From Porphyromonas macacae DSM 20710 = JCM 13914 (lineage in GTDB: Bacteria; Bacteroidota; Bacteroidia; Bacteroidales; Porphyromonadaceae): a stretch of 64,000 nucleotides of DNA. A program made the position numbers and the translations under genes. Numbering within the stretch: the stretch's first letter is position 1; each line of letters begins with the position of its first letter. The stretch lies in contig NZ_KB904124.1 in assembly GCF_000379945.1 (NCBI RefSeq), positions 248,001 to 312,000 on the forward strand, written 5' to 3'. Positions 43,666 through 52,172 of this stretch are shown here, one piece after another. Under the pieces are notes generated by a model that was given only the letters and a program-made list of their open reading frames with translations, had not been told where the DNA came from and ran no database searches.

Positions 43666-44687
43666 TCAAATACCGCAAGAAATACATTGCAACCTTCGGG
43701 CTTAAAATAGCCGCCATCGTGGTGCTGGCTTTCCTTTCCGTATGGCTGGTCTATCGCTCTTTATACATCTCGGCTTCTTTCGTCTTCCTTCTGATGATTG
43801 CTTTGGCAGTGAGCATTTACAGAGCACGCCTGCAACTGATACGACGCATCACCGAGGCGATACGGAGCATCCGCGCCGATGATTTTTCCAGCCGGCTCGT
43901 TTCGGAAGAAGCGACTTCCGGCAAAGAGATGCAGAAGCTGATGGAGGAAATGAACGAAGCGCTCGCCCACTTCCGGACGCGCACACATGAAGCCGTGGAG
44001 CAGGAAGCGGAGACGGCAGCCTGGCAGAAGCTGATCAGTGTACTTACCCATGAAATCATGAATAGCATGACGCCCATCATCTCACTTTCGGAAACCATGA
44101 GCGAACGGCAGGCGGAGTGCCTGCCGGAAGATTACGAAAAGATGCGCAGTGCCATGGAAATCATCCACCGACGCAGTGAAGGACTGCTTGCCTTCATCAA
44201 TAACTACCGGAGGCTGACGCGCCTGCCGGAACCGAAAATCGCCACCGAACCGCTCGAACCTCTTTTCTCCACACTCCACCGACTGCTGAAAACCGAAGGT
44301 ATCCGGTTCGACTATGAGGTTTACCCGGATACGCTAACCTTGGATGCAGACCGGGAGATGCTGGAACAAATGCTAATCAATCTCATCAGAAATGCCGGCG
44401 AGGCAGCAACAGACACATCGCAAGAAGTAGAAATCAAAATAAGAGCCCAAATGACAGAGCAGGGCGTAGAGATTGCCGTCCGGAACAACGGGCCGGAAAT
44501 TCCGCCAGATGTGCTGGAGCGTATTTTCATACCGTTTTATTCGACCAAAGCAGGGGGCAGCGGCATCGGGCTGAGCCTCTGCCGGCAGATTATGCACAAG
44601 CACGGAGGTTCCATTTCGGCAACCTCGGCTCCCGGCAATACGTCCTTTATTCTCCGGTTTCCCCGGCATAAAGATTTTATGAGGTAA
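43662..44687 (+). CDS. Sensor histidine kinase paired with the NtrC-class regulator
   Basis: 341 residues from the ATG at 43662, which overlaps the regulator stop codon. Two membrane segments lie near the N-terminus (KIAAIVVLAFLSVWLVYRSL and SASFVFLLMIALAVSIY) with almost no periplasmic loop, so the signal is probably sensed in the membrane or cytoplasm. A HAMP-like linker follows. The phosphorylated residue is His130 in LTHEIMNSMTPI. The ATPase has the N box LINLIRNAGEAA and the G box GGSGIGLSLCRQIM. Membrane stress through the divergent permease may be the context; that is a guess. Confidence 0.94.
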   Translation: MIKYRKKYIATFGLKIAAIVVLAFLSVWLVYRSLYISASFVFLLMIALAVSIYRARLQLIRRITEAIRSIRADDFSSRLVSEEATSGKEMQKLMEEMNEALAHFRTRTHEAVEQEAETAAWQKLISVLTHEIMNSMTPIISLSETMSERQAECLPEDYEKMRSAMEIIHRRSEGLLAFINNYRRLTRLPEPKIATEPLEPLFSTLHRLLKTEGIRFDYEVYPDTLTLDADREMLEQMLINLIRNAGEAATDTSQEVEIKIRAQMTEQGVEIAVRNNGPEIPPDVLERIFIPFYSTKAGGSGIGLSLCRQIMHKHGGSISATSAPGNTSFILRFPRHKDFMR

Positions 44688-44895
44688 CGGCCGATAAATA
44701 TTAAAAAGAGACTCTCGCAGGCAGCGTTACCCACGGCACTCCATCGTTTGGGATATTTATTAATGGATGGATATTCGGATGAGAAGCGGAAACGCCCCGA
44801 ATAATTATCGATTTTTCATCAAAACAGAGCTCTTCAACTCGTGTGATTTCCGCTATTCGGGCGAAACGGATATTGAATACAATTTAATTTTTTTG
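44688..44895. other. Gap after the histidine kinase gene
   Basis: 208 bases. ATTCGG (44773-44778) and CCGAAT (44797-44802) could form a hairpin and serve as a kinase-gene end, but no T-run follows at once. No gene is supported. Confidence 0.35.
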
Positions 44896-45114
44896 TCAAT
44901 ATCTTGGGGGACGGGCATAAAAGCCATCCGTAAACCCATCTCGCACGTCTTTCAAAAAGCCGGGAACGGGAACCTCGCCGGATTTTACACCTCTGACAAT
45001 ATCCGGACCATCGATAAACACCACGTACGTAAAAAAGCCCACAGCAATGGCCGTTAAGACAGTCCTAAAACTTAATTTTTCTTTTTTAATGCCTCGATCT
45101 TCTGTTAAATTCAT
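44896..45114 (-). CDS. Small single-segment membrane protein, unknown
   Basis: 72 residues from the ATG at 45114 (the frame can be read from 45147). One hydrophobic segment, RTVLTAIAVGFFTYVVFIDG, is followed by a hydrophilic stretch PDIVRGVKSGEVPVPGFLKD and DVRDGFTDGF. The composition is protein-like and resembles small Bacteroidales proteins with a GxxDG-rich end, but I do not recognise the family. Alone in an otherwise open 800-base gap; a competing + frame (45047-45286) looks random. Confidence 0.55.
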   Translation of the reverse strand: MNLTEDRGIKKEKLSFRTVLTAIAVGFFTYVVFIDGPDIVRGVKSGEVPVPGFLKDVRDGFTDGFYARPPRY

Positions 45115-45498
45115 CGCTAAAACCTCTAATATGGCTGAAATTATCAATAAACGAAATTACAAAACAGCTGCTATACCCGTTAAGATACGGTCCCTGATAC
45201 TGCACTTCATCACCGGTGAAAATAAGTTCATCATGGTCCGATTCGGTTACCTGCCGTCACTCAGAAACATTGCTGCTATTCTATAATTCTTTTTCTGTTT
45301 TTATCGTACAAAGTTAATGATTGGAAATCAATATTAAAGTACAGATGTACGGTTTGGCCTCTTGTGTAAATTCCGCTTACCGGCGCAACACGGTGAAAAG
45401 ATGTCTGTTTATTTAATATTTGCTATCTTAACAACGATTTTAATCCATGAGCAACTCTTTGGGAGAAGAGAACATTCACTTAGATAAATGTAAAAGCC
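45115..45498. other. Gene-free stretch before the PlsC-like gene
   Basis: About 380 bases. No RNA gene, repeat or clear promoter is seen; near 45411-45420 AATATTTGC is close to, but not, a TAnnTTTG box. Frames here are short and unlike proteins. Confidence 0.45.
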
Positions 45499-46335
45499 AT
45501 GAAAAAATCTCAACAGATATACGTATCGGAGATCATCGAAGGAAGTGGTAAAGGGCCTTTGCCCCGTTTTGTTTACCGTTTGCTGGAAAAAATTACCCAC
45601 CAGGAAGAAATCAACTACATCTTACGTACCTATGGCCATTTGAAAGGCGTGGAATTCATGGGTGCACTGATCGGCTATTTCAATATAAAGGCCGATTTCG
45701 TTTTTCCCGAACGACTGCCGGAAAACGGTCGCTGCATCTTTGTCTGCAATCACCCGCTGGGAAGTCTGGACGGTATCTGCGTATCTTATTTACTGGGCAA
45801 GCATTATGGAGATATACGCTACGTGGTAAACGATCTGTTATATCGCCTCAAACCGCTGCGCAACATCTTTCTGCCGGTAGTTTTGTCGGGAGATGAAAAA
45901 AAACGGCGGAAAGCGGTAGAGATACTGAAGAAAGCCATGCGTTCGGATGTGCCGGTGGGGGTTTTCCCCGCGGGAGCCTGCTCACGCAAAATTAACGGGA
46001 AAATACAGGATCTGCCCTGGCGTAAAACGTTCCTGAAACAGGCGATACAATACGAACGGGATATCGTCCCTCTGCATTTTGTCGGATTCAATTCGCCGAA
46101 GTTCTACAACGCCGAGCTCATCCGTCGCAAAATGGGTATAAAAAACAACTATATATCGCTGTTTCTGCCCGACCAGATGTTTCGCTCCAAAGAAGCGGAC
46201 TATAAAATAGTGGTAGGCAACCCCATTCCCTGGCAATCCATAGACCGGACTAAACATTTGGAAAATACGGCCCGGGACATCAGACAGATCTGCTATGATC
46301 TTCAGGAGGAATACGGCAAACTGTGTCTACCCTGA
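45499..46335 (+). CDS. Lysophospholipid (PlsC-like) acyltransferase
   Basis: 278 residues. Motif I of the glycerolipid acyltransferase family is NHPLGSLDG (NHxxxxD), motif III is VFPAGACSRK in place of the usual FPEGTRS, and DIVPLHFVGFNS fits motif IV. It should move an acyl group from acyl-ACP or CoA to a lysolipid. It resembles the O-acyltransferase of glycine-lipid synthesis (GlsA) as well as general PlsC proteins; the partner GlsB N-acyltransferase is not next to it. Followed by a CDP-alcohol phosphotransferase gene after 190 bases, so a lipid role fits. Confidence 0.85.
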   Translation: MKKSQQIYVSEIIEGSGKGPLPRFVYRLLEKITHQEEINYILRTYGHLKGVEFMGALIGYFNIKADFVFPERLPENGRCIFVCNHPLGSLDGICVSYLLGKHYGDIRYVVNDLLYRLKPLRNIFLPVVLSGDEKKRRKAVEILKKAMRSDVPVGVFPAGACSRKINGKIQDLPWRKTFLKQAIQYERDIVPLHFVGFNSPKFYNAELIRRKMGIKNNYISLFLPDQMFRSKEADYKIVVGNPIPWQSIDRTKHLENTARDIRQICYDLQEEYGKLCLP

Positions 46336-46525
46336 ATATACGGCGTGGTTTTATCGAAAAAGAGAATGGAACAAAGCAAATATCGATATGGCACGGGAAA
46401 ACGAGGCAAAAGAGTTACCTTTACAAAAGCGGGAAGCCGAATCGTAGCGCTTTATCGATTGCAGTTTGGCGGAAATATCTGCAAAAGGAACAAAAACAGG
46501 CTGTACCATATATAAGAAGAAGATT

Positions 46526-47239
46526 ATGACTAATCTGAAAAACGATATAAAAATGGCTGAAGCCAAGAAGGCGATAGCCAAAGACCGGGAGCGAACAAAT
46601 GTTTTACGAAAAGGAGAACAGACAGCCATAGCATGGCTGGTGCAGCGCATACCCTCGTGGATAACATCCAACGGACTGACCGCAATCGGATTTATGGGTA
46701 ACGTGATTGTAGGCCTGAGTTTTATTTTGGGGGCTTACGTCAACCGGTACTGGCTGCTGATCTGCTCGATCGGCTTTTTTATCAGCTGGTTCGGCGACTC
46801 GTTGGACGGCCGTCTGGCTTACTATCGCAATAAACCGCGCAAGTGGTTCGGATTCTGTTTGGATATTACCGTAGACTGGTTCGGCATCGTGCTGATCGGG
46901 CTCGGTTTTATTTTTTATGCCGCGGGGTTCTGGAAGCTGATCGGCTTTGCATTCGTAGCCATGTATGGCGGAGAGATGATCGTTTCGCAGCTGCGTTATA
47001 AAGTGAGCGACCGGTATTCGATAGATTCAGGAGTATTCGGACCCACAGAAGTACGCATCCTGCTGGCAGCGATGATTTCGCTGGAGGCTTTCGTGCCGGG
47101 GACTCTGAACTACTTAGGGCTGGGTGCCTGCATCATCCTTACCGTTTTACATTTTCTGGATGTGAGAGCCCTGCTCCGTACAGCCGATGAAAGAGATACG
47201 ATAGAAAATGCCGAAAAACTCAAAAACAAGGCCTCTTGA
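46526..47239 (+). CDS. CDP-alcohol phosphatidyltransferase family protein
   Basis: 237 residues from the ATG at 46526; the upstream part of the frame (from 46466) has no family similarity. Several membrane segments. The family signature DGxxAR-x8-Gx3Dx3D reads GDSLDGRLAYYRNKPRKWFG then FCLDITVD, so the Arg after Ala is Tyr here. The four Asp that hold the metals and CDP are kept. It transfers a phosphoalcohol from a CDP donor; the acceptor is unknown. Its stop codon overlaps the start of the gtrA-like gene, hinting at a shared lipid or glycolipid role. Confidence 0.86.
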   Translation: MTNLKNDIKMAEAKKAIAKDRERTNVLRKGEQTAIAWLVQRIPSWITSNGLTAIGFMGNVIVGLSFILGAYVNRYWLLICSIGFFISWFGDSLDGRLAYYRNKPRKWFGFCLDITVDWFGIVLIGLGFIFYAAGFWKLIGFAFVAMYGGEMIVSQLRYKVSDRYSIDSGVFGPTEVRILLAAMISLEAFVPGTLNYLGLGACIILTVLHFLDVRALLRTADERDTIENAEKLKNKAS

Positions 47240-47667
47240 TCTGGAATAAACTGTTTATGTTTGCAAAGGCTCAAGCCTCTGCATTCATCGGAGGGGTGGT
47301 AGATTACGGGGTAATGATTTTCGTTACCGAAGTTTTTCATATTCATTATACGATAGGCATTGCCATCGGAGGTGTAGTAGGAGCTATTGTCAATTTTACG
47401 GTCAACAAGGTTTGGACGTTCAGCGATAAGAAACGCAAGTATGACAGTACGCTGTTCCAGCAATTACTGAAGTTTGCCGTAACCGTTTTGAACAGTATTA
47501 TGCTGAAATCGGCGGGCACTTTCATGATGACCACGCTATTGTCTCTGGACTATAAGATCAGCCGTATCATTGTCGATCTGATCGTTTCGCTGGGCTTTAA
47601 CTATACTTTGCAGAAGCTGTGGGTATTCCGTAAAGTGAAAGCGAACGGAAAAGCCCGGCACATATAA
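47236..47667 (+). CDS. GtrA family membrane protein
   Basis: 143 residues with four membrane segments in the GtrA/DPMS flippase-like layout: FIGGVVDYGVMIFVTEVF, IGIAIGGVVGAIVNFTVNK, a third, and IIVDLIVSLGFNYTLQKLWV with the usual NKxWTF and NYxxQKxWVF ends. Members move polyprenyl-linked sugars or assist glycosylation. I read the start as TTG at 47236, overlapping the preceding stop codon (TTGA), because homologous-looking sequence begins just before KLFMFAKAQASAF; an ATG at 47257 is the alternative. Confidence 0.87.
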   Translation: MIWNKLFMFAKAQASAFIGGVVDYGVMIFVTEVFHIHYTIGIAIGGVVGAIVNFTVNKVWTFSDKKRKYDSTLFQQLLKFAVTVLNSIMLKSAGTFMMTTLLSLDYKISRIIVDLIVSLGFNYTLQKLWVFRKVKANGKARHI

Positions 47668-47750
47668 ACCGTTGCCATATCCGTAAAACCATATCTGCAA
47701 AAGCTATGGCTTTTGTTTCTTATTCGCCCGGCAAACGGAGCGAATAGTGT

Positions 47751-47758
47751 TATATTTG
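47751..47758 (+). promoter_or_regulatory. -7 box of the selenium operon
   Basis: TATATTTG, a full TAnnTTTG match, ends five bases before the mnmH ATG at 47764, which predicts a leaderless or nearly leaderless message. Confidence 0.6.
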
Positions 47759-47763
47759 TACTT

Positions 47764-48792
47764 ATGGAAGTAAGTGTAGACGAATGGCTTAAGAACCGCA
47801 GCGAATGGCTACTGCTGGACGTGCGCACGCCTGCCGAATATGAGCAGGGACATATACCGGGGGCACTCAACCTGCCGCTCTTCGACAACGAGGAACGTGC
47901 ACGTGTCGGTACCCTGTACGTCCAACAAAGCCGGGAAAAAGCCGTAGACGAAGGCCTGCGAATTGTGGGGCCACGCTTGCTCCGTTACGTTAAAAGAGCC
48001 CGTAAGATGGCCGGTGGCAAACCGATATGCCTCTACTGCTGGAGGGGCGGTATGCGCAGTGGGAGTATGGAATGGCTTTTAGCAACGGCCGGAATGGACG
48101 TAAGGCGAATCGGAGGCGGCTACAAAGCCTATCGCAATCATCTGGACGAACTGTTGAATGAAAAACCATGGCGGTTCATCATTCTCGGAGGACCTACAGG
48201 CAGCGGGAAAACACCTATCCTCTACGAACTGCAAAAGCAGGGCGAGCAGATTATCGACTTCGAGGGGATGGCACATCATAAAGGTTCGGCTTTCGGAGCT
48301 TTGGGGCAGGAGCCTCAACCCTCTACCGAGCATTTTATCAATCTGGTGCACGACGAACTGTGTGCTCTCGACCCACACAAAAGAGTTTGGATGGAAAGCG
48401 AGAGCAAACTCATCGGCAAAGTTTTTATTCCCGACCTGCTTTGGACAAAGATGCTCACCTTTCCGATCATACGAATCAACCTGCCGCCGGATGTGCGGGC
48501 AGAGCATATCGCCAAAGAATACGGAATATTTGAAACGGAAAAACTCATCGAACCGTTCGAACGTATCGTAAAACGTCTGGGTATGGCCGAAAAGCAGCGA
48601 GCCATAGGGGCTTTGCAGCAAAACGATGTTCGGACGGCAGTCAGGATAGCTCTGGTTTATTACGACAAGGCCTACAACAAGTCTCTGGAAAAAGACTGGG
48701 GAACGCCACTGCTCTCTCTGTCTATCGAAGAGGATAACCCGACAGAAACGGCACGCCTGATTTTGAAAGAACTGGATAAACTAAACAAATAA
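47764..48792 (+). CDS. mnmH: tRNA 2-selenouridine synthase (MnmH/SelU/YbbB)
   Basis: 342 residues from the ATG at 47764. Replaces sulfur by selenium in the wobble 2-thiouridine of some tRNAs, using selenophosphate and a geranylated intermediate. The N-terminal rhodanese domain has DVRTPAEYEQGHIPGALNLP and the active Cys92 in LYCWRGGMRSGSM. A P-loop, GPTGSGKT at 143-150, starts the second domain. First gene of an operon with yedF, a desulfurase-like gene, a DUF3343 gene and selD, which supplies the selenophosphate. The frame can be read from 47713, but the -7 box excludes that start. Confidence 0.95.
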   Translation: MEVSVDEWLKNRSEWLLLDVRTPAEYEQGHIPGALNLPLFDNEERARVGTLYVQQSREKAVDEGLRIVGPRLLRYVKRARKMAGGKPICLYCWRGGMRSGSMEWLLATAGMDVRRIGGGYKAYRNHLDELLNEKPWRFIILGGPTGSGKTPILYELQKQGEQIIDFEGMAHHKGSAFGALGQEPQPSTEHFINLVHDELCALDPHKRVWMESESKLIGKVFIPDLLWTKMLTFPIIRINLPPDVRAEHIAKEYGIFETEKLIEPFERIVKRLGMAEKQRAIGALQQNDVRTAVRIALVYYDKAYNKSLEKDWGTPLLSLSIEEDNPTETARLILKELDKLNK

Positions 48793-48797
48793 AAGAT

Positions 48798-49427
48798 ATG
48801 ATTACTGTAGATACGCGCGGACGTCTTTGTCCGATACCTCTGATTATGCTAAAAAAAGCACTGACCAACTGCAACCCGGGCGAGGATGTTTGCGTGCTTA
48901 CCGATAACGAAACGGCCTGCGGAAACCTGACGGACTTTATCAGCGACCTGAAGTGCGAAGTGGTAAAGAAAACGGAGACCACGGCGGAAGGCTTAAGTTA
49001 CACATCTCTGTCGTTCAAAGCTCCCACCGGCATAGTGGCTACAGGCACGGCAGAGACATGTACCGCTCCCCCGCGCAAATATGAAGAAGAACCTTACGTG
49101 GTTGTCATCGACAGCGACGAGATGGGTGGAGGCAACCGGGAATTGGGGCAACTTCTGCTGCGCTCGTTTGTCAATGCTTTGATCGAAATGCCTCATCTGC
49201 CTACGCATGTCATCCTGTATAACAAAGGAGTGTACATGGCACTTAAGGGAACGGATACGGCAGAAACGCTCCAACGCATGAACCGTGAGTTCGGCGTAGA
49301 TATCGTTTGCTGCGGAACCTGTGTGGATTTTTATAAAGTGCGCGAGCTTTTATTGTTAGGACGCATCACCAATATGTATACCATCATGGAGTTGCAATCC
49401 AAAGCCGGCCATATCATGCGCCCGTAA
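48798..49427 (+). CDS. yedF: Selenium metabolism protein YedF (TusA-like plus DsrE-like)
   Basis: 209 residues. Residues 1-70 are a TusA-like sulfur-carrier fold with active Cys11 in GRLCPIPLIMLKKAL. Residues about 95-209 are DsrE-like (VVVIDSDEMGGGNRELGQLL, then LPTHVILYNKGVYMAL) with a second Cys pair in VCCGTCVDFYKV. This two-part layout is typical of YedF of selenium clusters, which is thought to help deliver selenium. Six bases after mnmH. Confidence 0.9.
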   Translation: MITVDTRGRLCPIPLIMLKKALTNCNPGEDVCVLTDNETACGNLTDFISDLKCEVVKKTETTAEGLSYTSLSFKAPTGIVATGTAETCTAPPRKYEEEPYVVVIDSDEMGGGNRELGQLLLRSFVNALIEMPHLPTHVILYNKGVYMALKGTDTAETLQRMNREFGVDIVCCGTCVDFYKVRELLLLGRITNMYTIMELQSKAGHIMRP

Positions 49428-49439
49428 CAGACCGGAAAG

Positions 49440-50594
49440 ATGCCCCAAGAGCCGAACCGTTACTTCGATAACGCCACCACGAGCTATCCGAAACCCGAAG
49501 AGATGAAACGGGTGTTGGCACACTTCTACGATGTGCCCGTGGGCAGTTATGGACGAAGTGCAGATGAAGCCACTCTCAGTATAACGCTCAAGGTGGAGGA
49601 GCTGCGAGACCGGCTGGCTGCATGGTTGGGTGTATCGGAGGCTTCCCACATTCTTTTCTGTGAAAATGCAACTTTCGGGCTCAATGCCATTCTCAAAGGA
49701 TACAAACCGCTTCGTAAGCCGGGCAGTATTGTCTGGATAAGCCCTATGGAGCATAATGCGGTCATGCGACCGCTTACAGCCCTCTGCGCAGGAAGCGGCA
49801 TTTCTTACCGCATTATGCCGCATTTGCCGGATGGTACCATAGATACAGCAAGGCTTGCCGAAGAGTGGCCGGGCAGCCAAACGGCTCTGGCCTGCATTAA
49901 TTTGGAAAGCAACGTAAACGGTATGATGCAGCCGATAGAATCCATCGCAAACGAACTGCACCGCTTGGGTGTGCCCATTCTCTGCGATGCAACCCAGCTA
50001 CCCGGCACCGAACGCATAGAGGCAGACCGGCTGGGGATAGATTTCGTTGCTTTCACCGGGCATAAAGGTTTGTTAGGCCCTTCGGGAACGGGGGGCTACT
50101 TCATCCGTCACCCGGAATCGGTGGAACCGCTTACCGCAGGAGGAAACGGCGTGCACTCCGAAAGTATGGACATAACGGAAGAGATGCCCGACCGGTTCAT
50201 GGCCGGTACACCAAATATGTTGGGACTGGTGGCACTTGCCGAATCCGTTGCTCATTTGCCGGCATACGGCATTACGCAGGAGCAGTGGTGCGATGCGCTG
50301 GACGAGATGGCAGAGATGGAAGGATTGACGGTATGGCGTTCGGCGGATAGGAAACGGCAGGGTTATGTATGCTCGCTTACGCACGAAACATTGCTGCCAT
50401 CCGAAACAGGAGATCTGCTGCTTTACAGACACGGCCTTATCACGCGCATGGGGCTGCACTGCGCCCCCCTCGCACACCATACATTAGGTACAGATAAGAC
50501 GGGTACGGTGCGCATCTCGCTGTCGCCCTACCATACCTCACAAGATCTGCAACTCTTACTCACCGGCCTGCGCGATGTTCTCCACAGCAGATAG
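49440..50594 (+). CDS. Cysteine-desulfurase-like aminotransferase class V of the selenium operon
   Basis: 384 residues, PLP-dependent fold type I, class V. The cofactor Lys209 is in FTGHKGLLGPSGTGG, and a Cys341 in MGLHCAPLAHHTLGT sits where SufS-type desulfurases have their catalytic Cys. It opens with YFDNATTSYPKPEEM. Such genes beside selD and mnmH are thought to free selenium or sulfur from (seleno)cysteine for SelD. It overlaps the next gene by 20 bases. Selenocysteine lyase activity is an inference. Confidence 0.88.
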   Translation: MPQEPNRYFDNATTSYPKPEEMKRVLAHFYDVPVGSYGRSADEATLSITLKVEELRDRLAAWLGVSEASHILFCENATFGLNAILKGYKPLRKPGSIVWISPMEHNAVMRPLTALCAGSGISYRIMPHLPDGTIDTARLAEEWPGSQTALACINLESNVNGMMQPIESIANELHRLGVPILCDATQLPGTERIEADRLGIDFVAFTGHKGLLGPSGTGGYFIRHPESVEPLTAGGNGVHSESMDITEEMPDRFMAGTPNMLGLVALAESVAHLPAYGITQEQWCDALDEMAEMEGLTVWRSADRKRQGYVCSLTHETLLPSETGDLLLYRHGLITRMGLHCAPLAHHTLGTDKTGTVRISLSPYHTSQDLQLLLTGLRDVLHSR

Positions 50595-50799
50595 GCTGTA
50601 TTGCCTCTTCCCGACCACGCGTGAATTTATCCGCGGTATGAAAGCCGCCTCCGGGGCAGGACTCAAACATCGTGTGATATCGGTGCCCACACGCATCAGC
50701 CACGAGTGCGGGATGTGTCTGGAGTTTGCACCCGAACTGAAAGAAGAGCTGCAAAAGCTGTTAATACAAGAAGGTATCTCCTTCGAGATAGCAAAATAA
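50575..50799 (+). CDS. DUF3343 Se/S carrier-like protein
   Basis: 74 residues. The conserved Cys motif HECGMCLEF, with the preceding VPTRISHECGM, is the mark of the DUF3343 (putative Se/S carrier) family. It starts inside the 3' end of the desulfurase-like gene (20-base overlap) and ends four bases before selD, so it is translated together with them. It probably hands selenium from the lyase to SelD. Confidence 0.83.
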   Translation: MFSTADRLYCLFPTTREFIRGMKAASGAGLKHRVISVPTRISHECGMCLEFAPELKEELQKLLIQEGISFEIAK

Positions 50800-50803
50800 A
50801 CAA

Positions 50804-51859
50804 ATGGAAAATAAAGACTCTTTCGACCTGCTCGGCACCGTAGAATATGGCGGTTGCTCAGCCAAATTGGATCCTCTCAAACTTCAGTCTTTACTGAAAG
50901 ATATTCCCCTGCGTACCGATGCGCGGGTAATGGTGGACATCAGCACGCACGACGATGCAGGAGTGTATAAACTGAACGATGAAGAAGCGTTGATCGTAAC
51001 TACCGATTTTTTCCCACCTGTCTGCTCCGATGCCTTTACTTTCGGACGCATAGCAGCCGTCAACGCCTTATCCGACGTGTATGCCATGGGCGGTACTCCT
51101 TTGTTGGCTCTCAACCTCACCATGTTCCCATCCCAATCCATACCTCCCGAAGTTCTGGCCGAAATCTTAAAAGGGGGCCAGGATGCCATCAATGAAAGCG
51201 GAGCTCTGACAATGGGCGGGCATACGATAGACGACAATCCGCCCAAATACGGACTGGCAGTGGTGGGGCGCGTACATCCCGGCCGACTGGTAACGAATGC
51301 CGGAGCAAAGCCGGGACAGGTATTGGTTCTCACCAAGCCATTGGGTACCGGCGTAGCCATCGCCGCACAGCGTCTGGGATTGATTTCTCCCGAAGCCTAT
51401 CAGGCAGCACTCGACAGCATGCAGTTATTGAATAAAAAAGCTGCCGAACTGATGCTCGAATATGGAGTGAAAGGAGCTACAGATATAACAGGTTTCGGAC
51501 TGATTGGGCATGCTCTGGGGCTTGCACGGGCTTCCGGTGTGGTCTTGGACATCGACACACGCTCGGTACCGGCTTTGCCCGAAACCCGTCGTTTAATCGC
51601 CGACGGCTGTGTGCCGGGGGCTGCCTTTCGCAACGTTCGTTTTGCAGGTAGCGAGCTGAACGTTTATTGCAGGCATGAAGAAAAGATGCTGGCAGCAGAT
51701 GCCCAAACGTCGGGCGGCCTGCTGATGGCGGTGGATGCGAACAGGGCTGCCGGTCTGCTGCAGGAACTGCACGAAACGGGAGTACATCCGAAAGCCGCGA
51801 TTATCGGTGCGGTAAGCGAAAAAACATCCGATACCGCTCCCTATATCAACTTATATTAA
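50804..51859 (+). CDS. selD: Selenophosphate synthetase
   Basis: Makes selenophosphate from selenide and ATP. 351 residues. The active residue is Cys18 (VEYGGCSAKLDP) with Lys21 nearby, so it is the Cys form and needs no selenocysteine decoding. The second Cys of the E. coli GCGCK motif is Ser here. The ATP site has DVYAMGGTPLLALNL, GGHTIDDNPPKYGLAV and TDITGFGLIGHALGLARAS. Last gene of the operon; no selA or selB is seen in the window, in line with selenium use for tRNA only, as far as this window shows. Confidence 0.95.
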   Translation: MENKDSFDLLGTVEYGGCSAKLDPLKLQSLLKDIPLRTDARVMVDISTHDDAGVYKLNDEEALIVTTDFFPPVCSDAFTFGRIAAVNALSDVYAMGGTPLLALNLTMFPSQSIPPEVLAEILKGGQDAINESGALTMGGHTIDDNPPKYGLAVVGRVHPGRLVTNAGAKPGQVLVLTKPLGTGVAIAAQRLGLISPEAYQAALDSMQLLNKKAAELMLEYGVKGATDITGFGLIGHALGLARASGVVLDIDTRSVPALPETRRLIADGCVPGAAFRNVRFAGSELNVYCRHEEKMLAADAQTSGGLLMAVDANRAAGLLQELHETGVHPKAAIIGAVSEKTSDTAPYINLY

Positions 51860-51966
51860 AAAGGCCTGTTCGATTAAAAACATCTTTCCAAAAGTCTTCC
51901 GGAGCCGGCTTCGTCGAACATCTGCAAACACATAACGGAATTTCTCTTTCCTCCTCTCCCGTCAAT

Positions 51967-52005
51967 AAAAAACTACGCTGCCTTCCATCAGGAAAAGCAG
52001 CGTAG
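51967..52005 (-). terminator. Terminator after tRNA-Thr
   Basis: CTACGCTGC (51973-51981) with GCAGCGTAG (51997-52005) form a 9-bp stem, with an inner TTCC/GGAA pairing. On the minus strand six T follow (51972-51967). It ends the transcript of the minus-strand tRNA gene, 36 bases away. Confidence 0.85.
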
Positions 52006-52041
52006 CCAACACATTAACAACAATCTTATTTCTTGAAAAAG

Positions 52042-52114
52042 AGCCGAAAGCCGGACTCGAACCGGCGACCTATTCATTACGAATGAATTGCTCTACCAAC
52101 TGAGCTATTTCGGC
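52042..52114 (-). tRNA. tRNA-Thr, anticodon CGT
   Basis: On the minus strand a full 73-base cloverleaf: acceptor GCCGAAA/TTTCGGC, D stem GCTC/GAGC with loop AGTTGGTA, anticodon stem ATTCA/TGAAT with loop TTCGTAA, T stem GCCGG/CCGGC with loop TTCGAGT. Position 34-36 is CGT, reading ACG (Thr). The discriminator base is T and CCA is not encoded. The gene is read in the same direction as valS and the hypothetical gene upstream of it. Confidence 0.96.
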
Positions 52115-52172
52115 AACTTTAGAACCACGAAAAGGGAAAGCATTCCCTCAAAATCTGCGCAAAGATATAAAA

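Noticed and set aside
45047-45286. 79-codon + frame
   Set aside because: Overlaps the more protein-like minus gene 44896-45114 and has no promoter or similarity.
46323-46529. 68-codon + frame between the PlsC-like and CDP-alcohol genes
   Set aside because: Overlaps both neighbours and is rich in Lys/Gln/Ser without family similarity.
50804-50880. Selenocysteine codon in selD
   Set aside because: The active-site codon is TGC (Cys18), not TGA, and the frame is open throughout.
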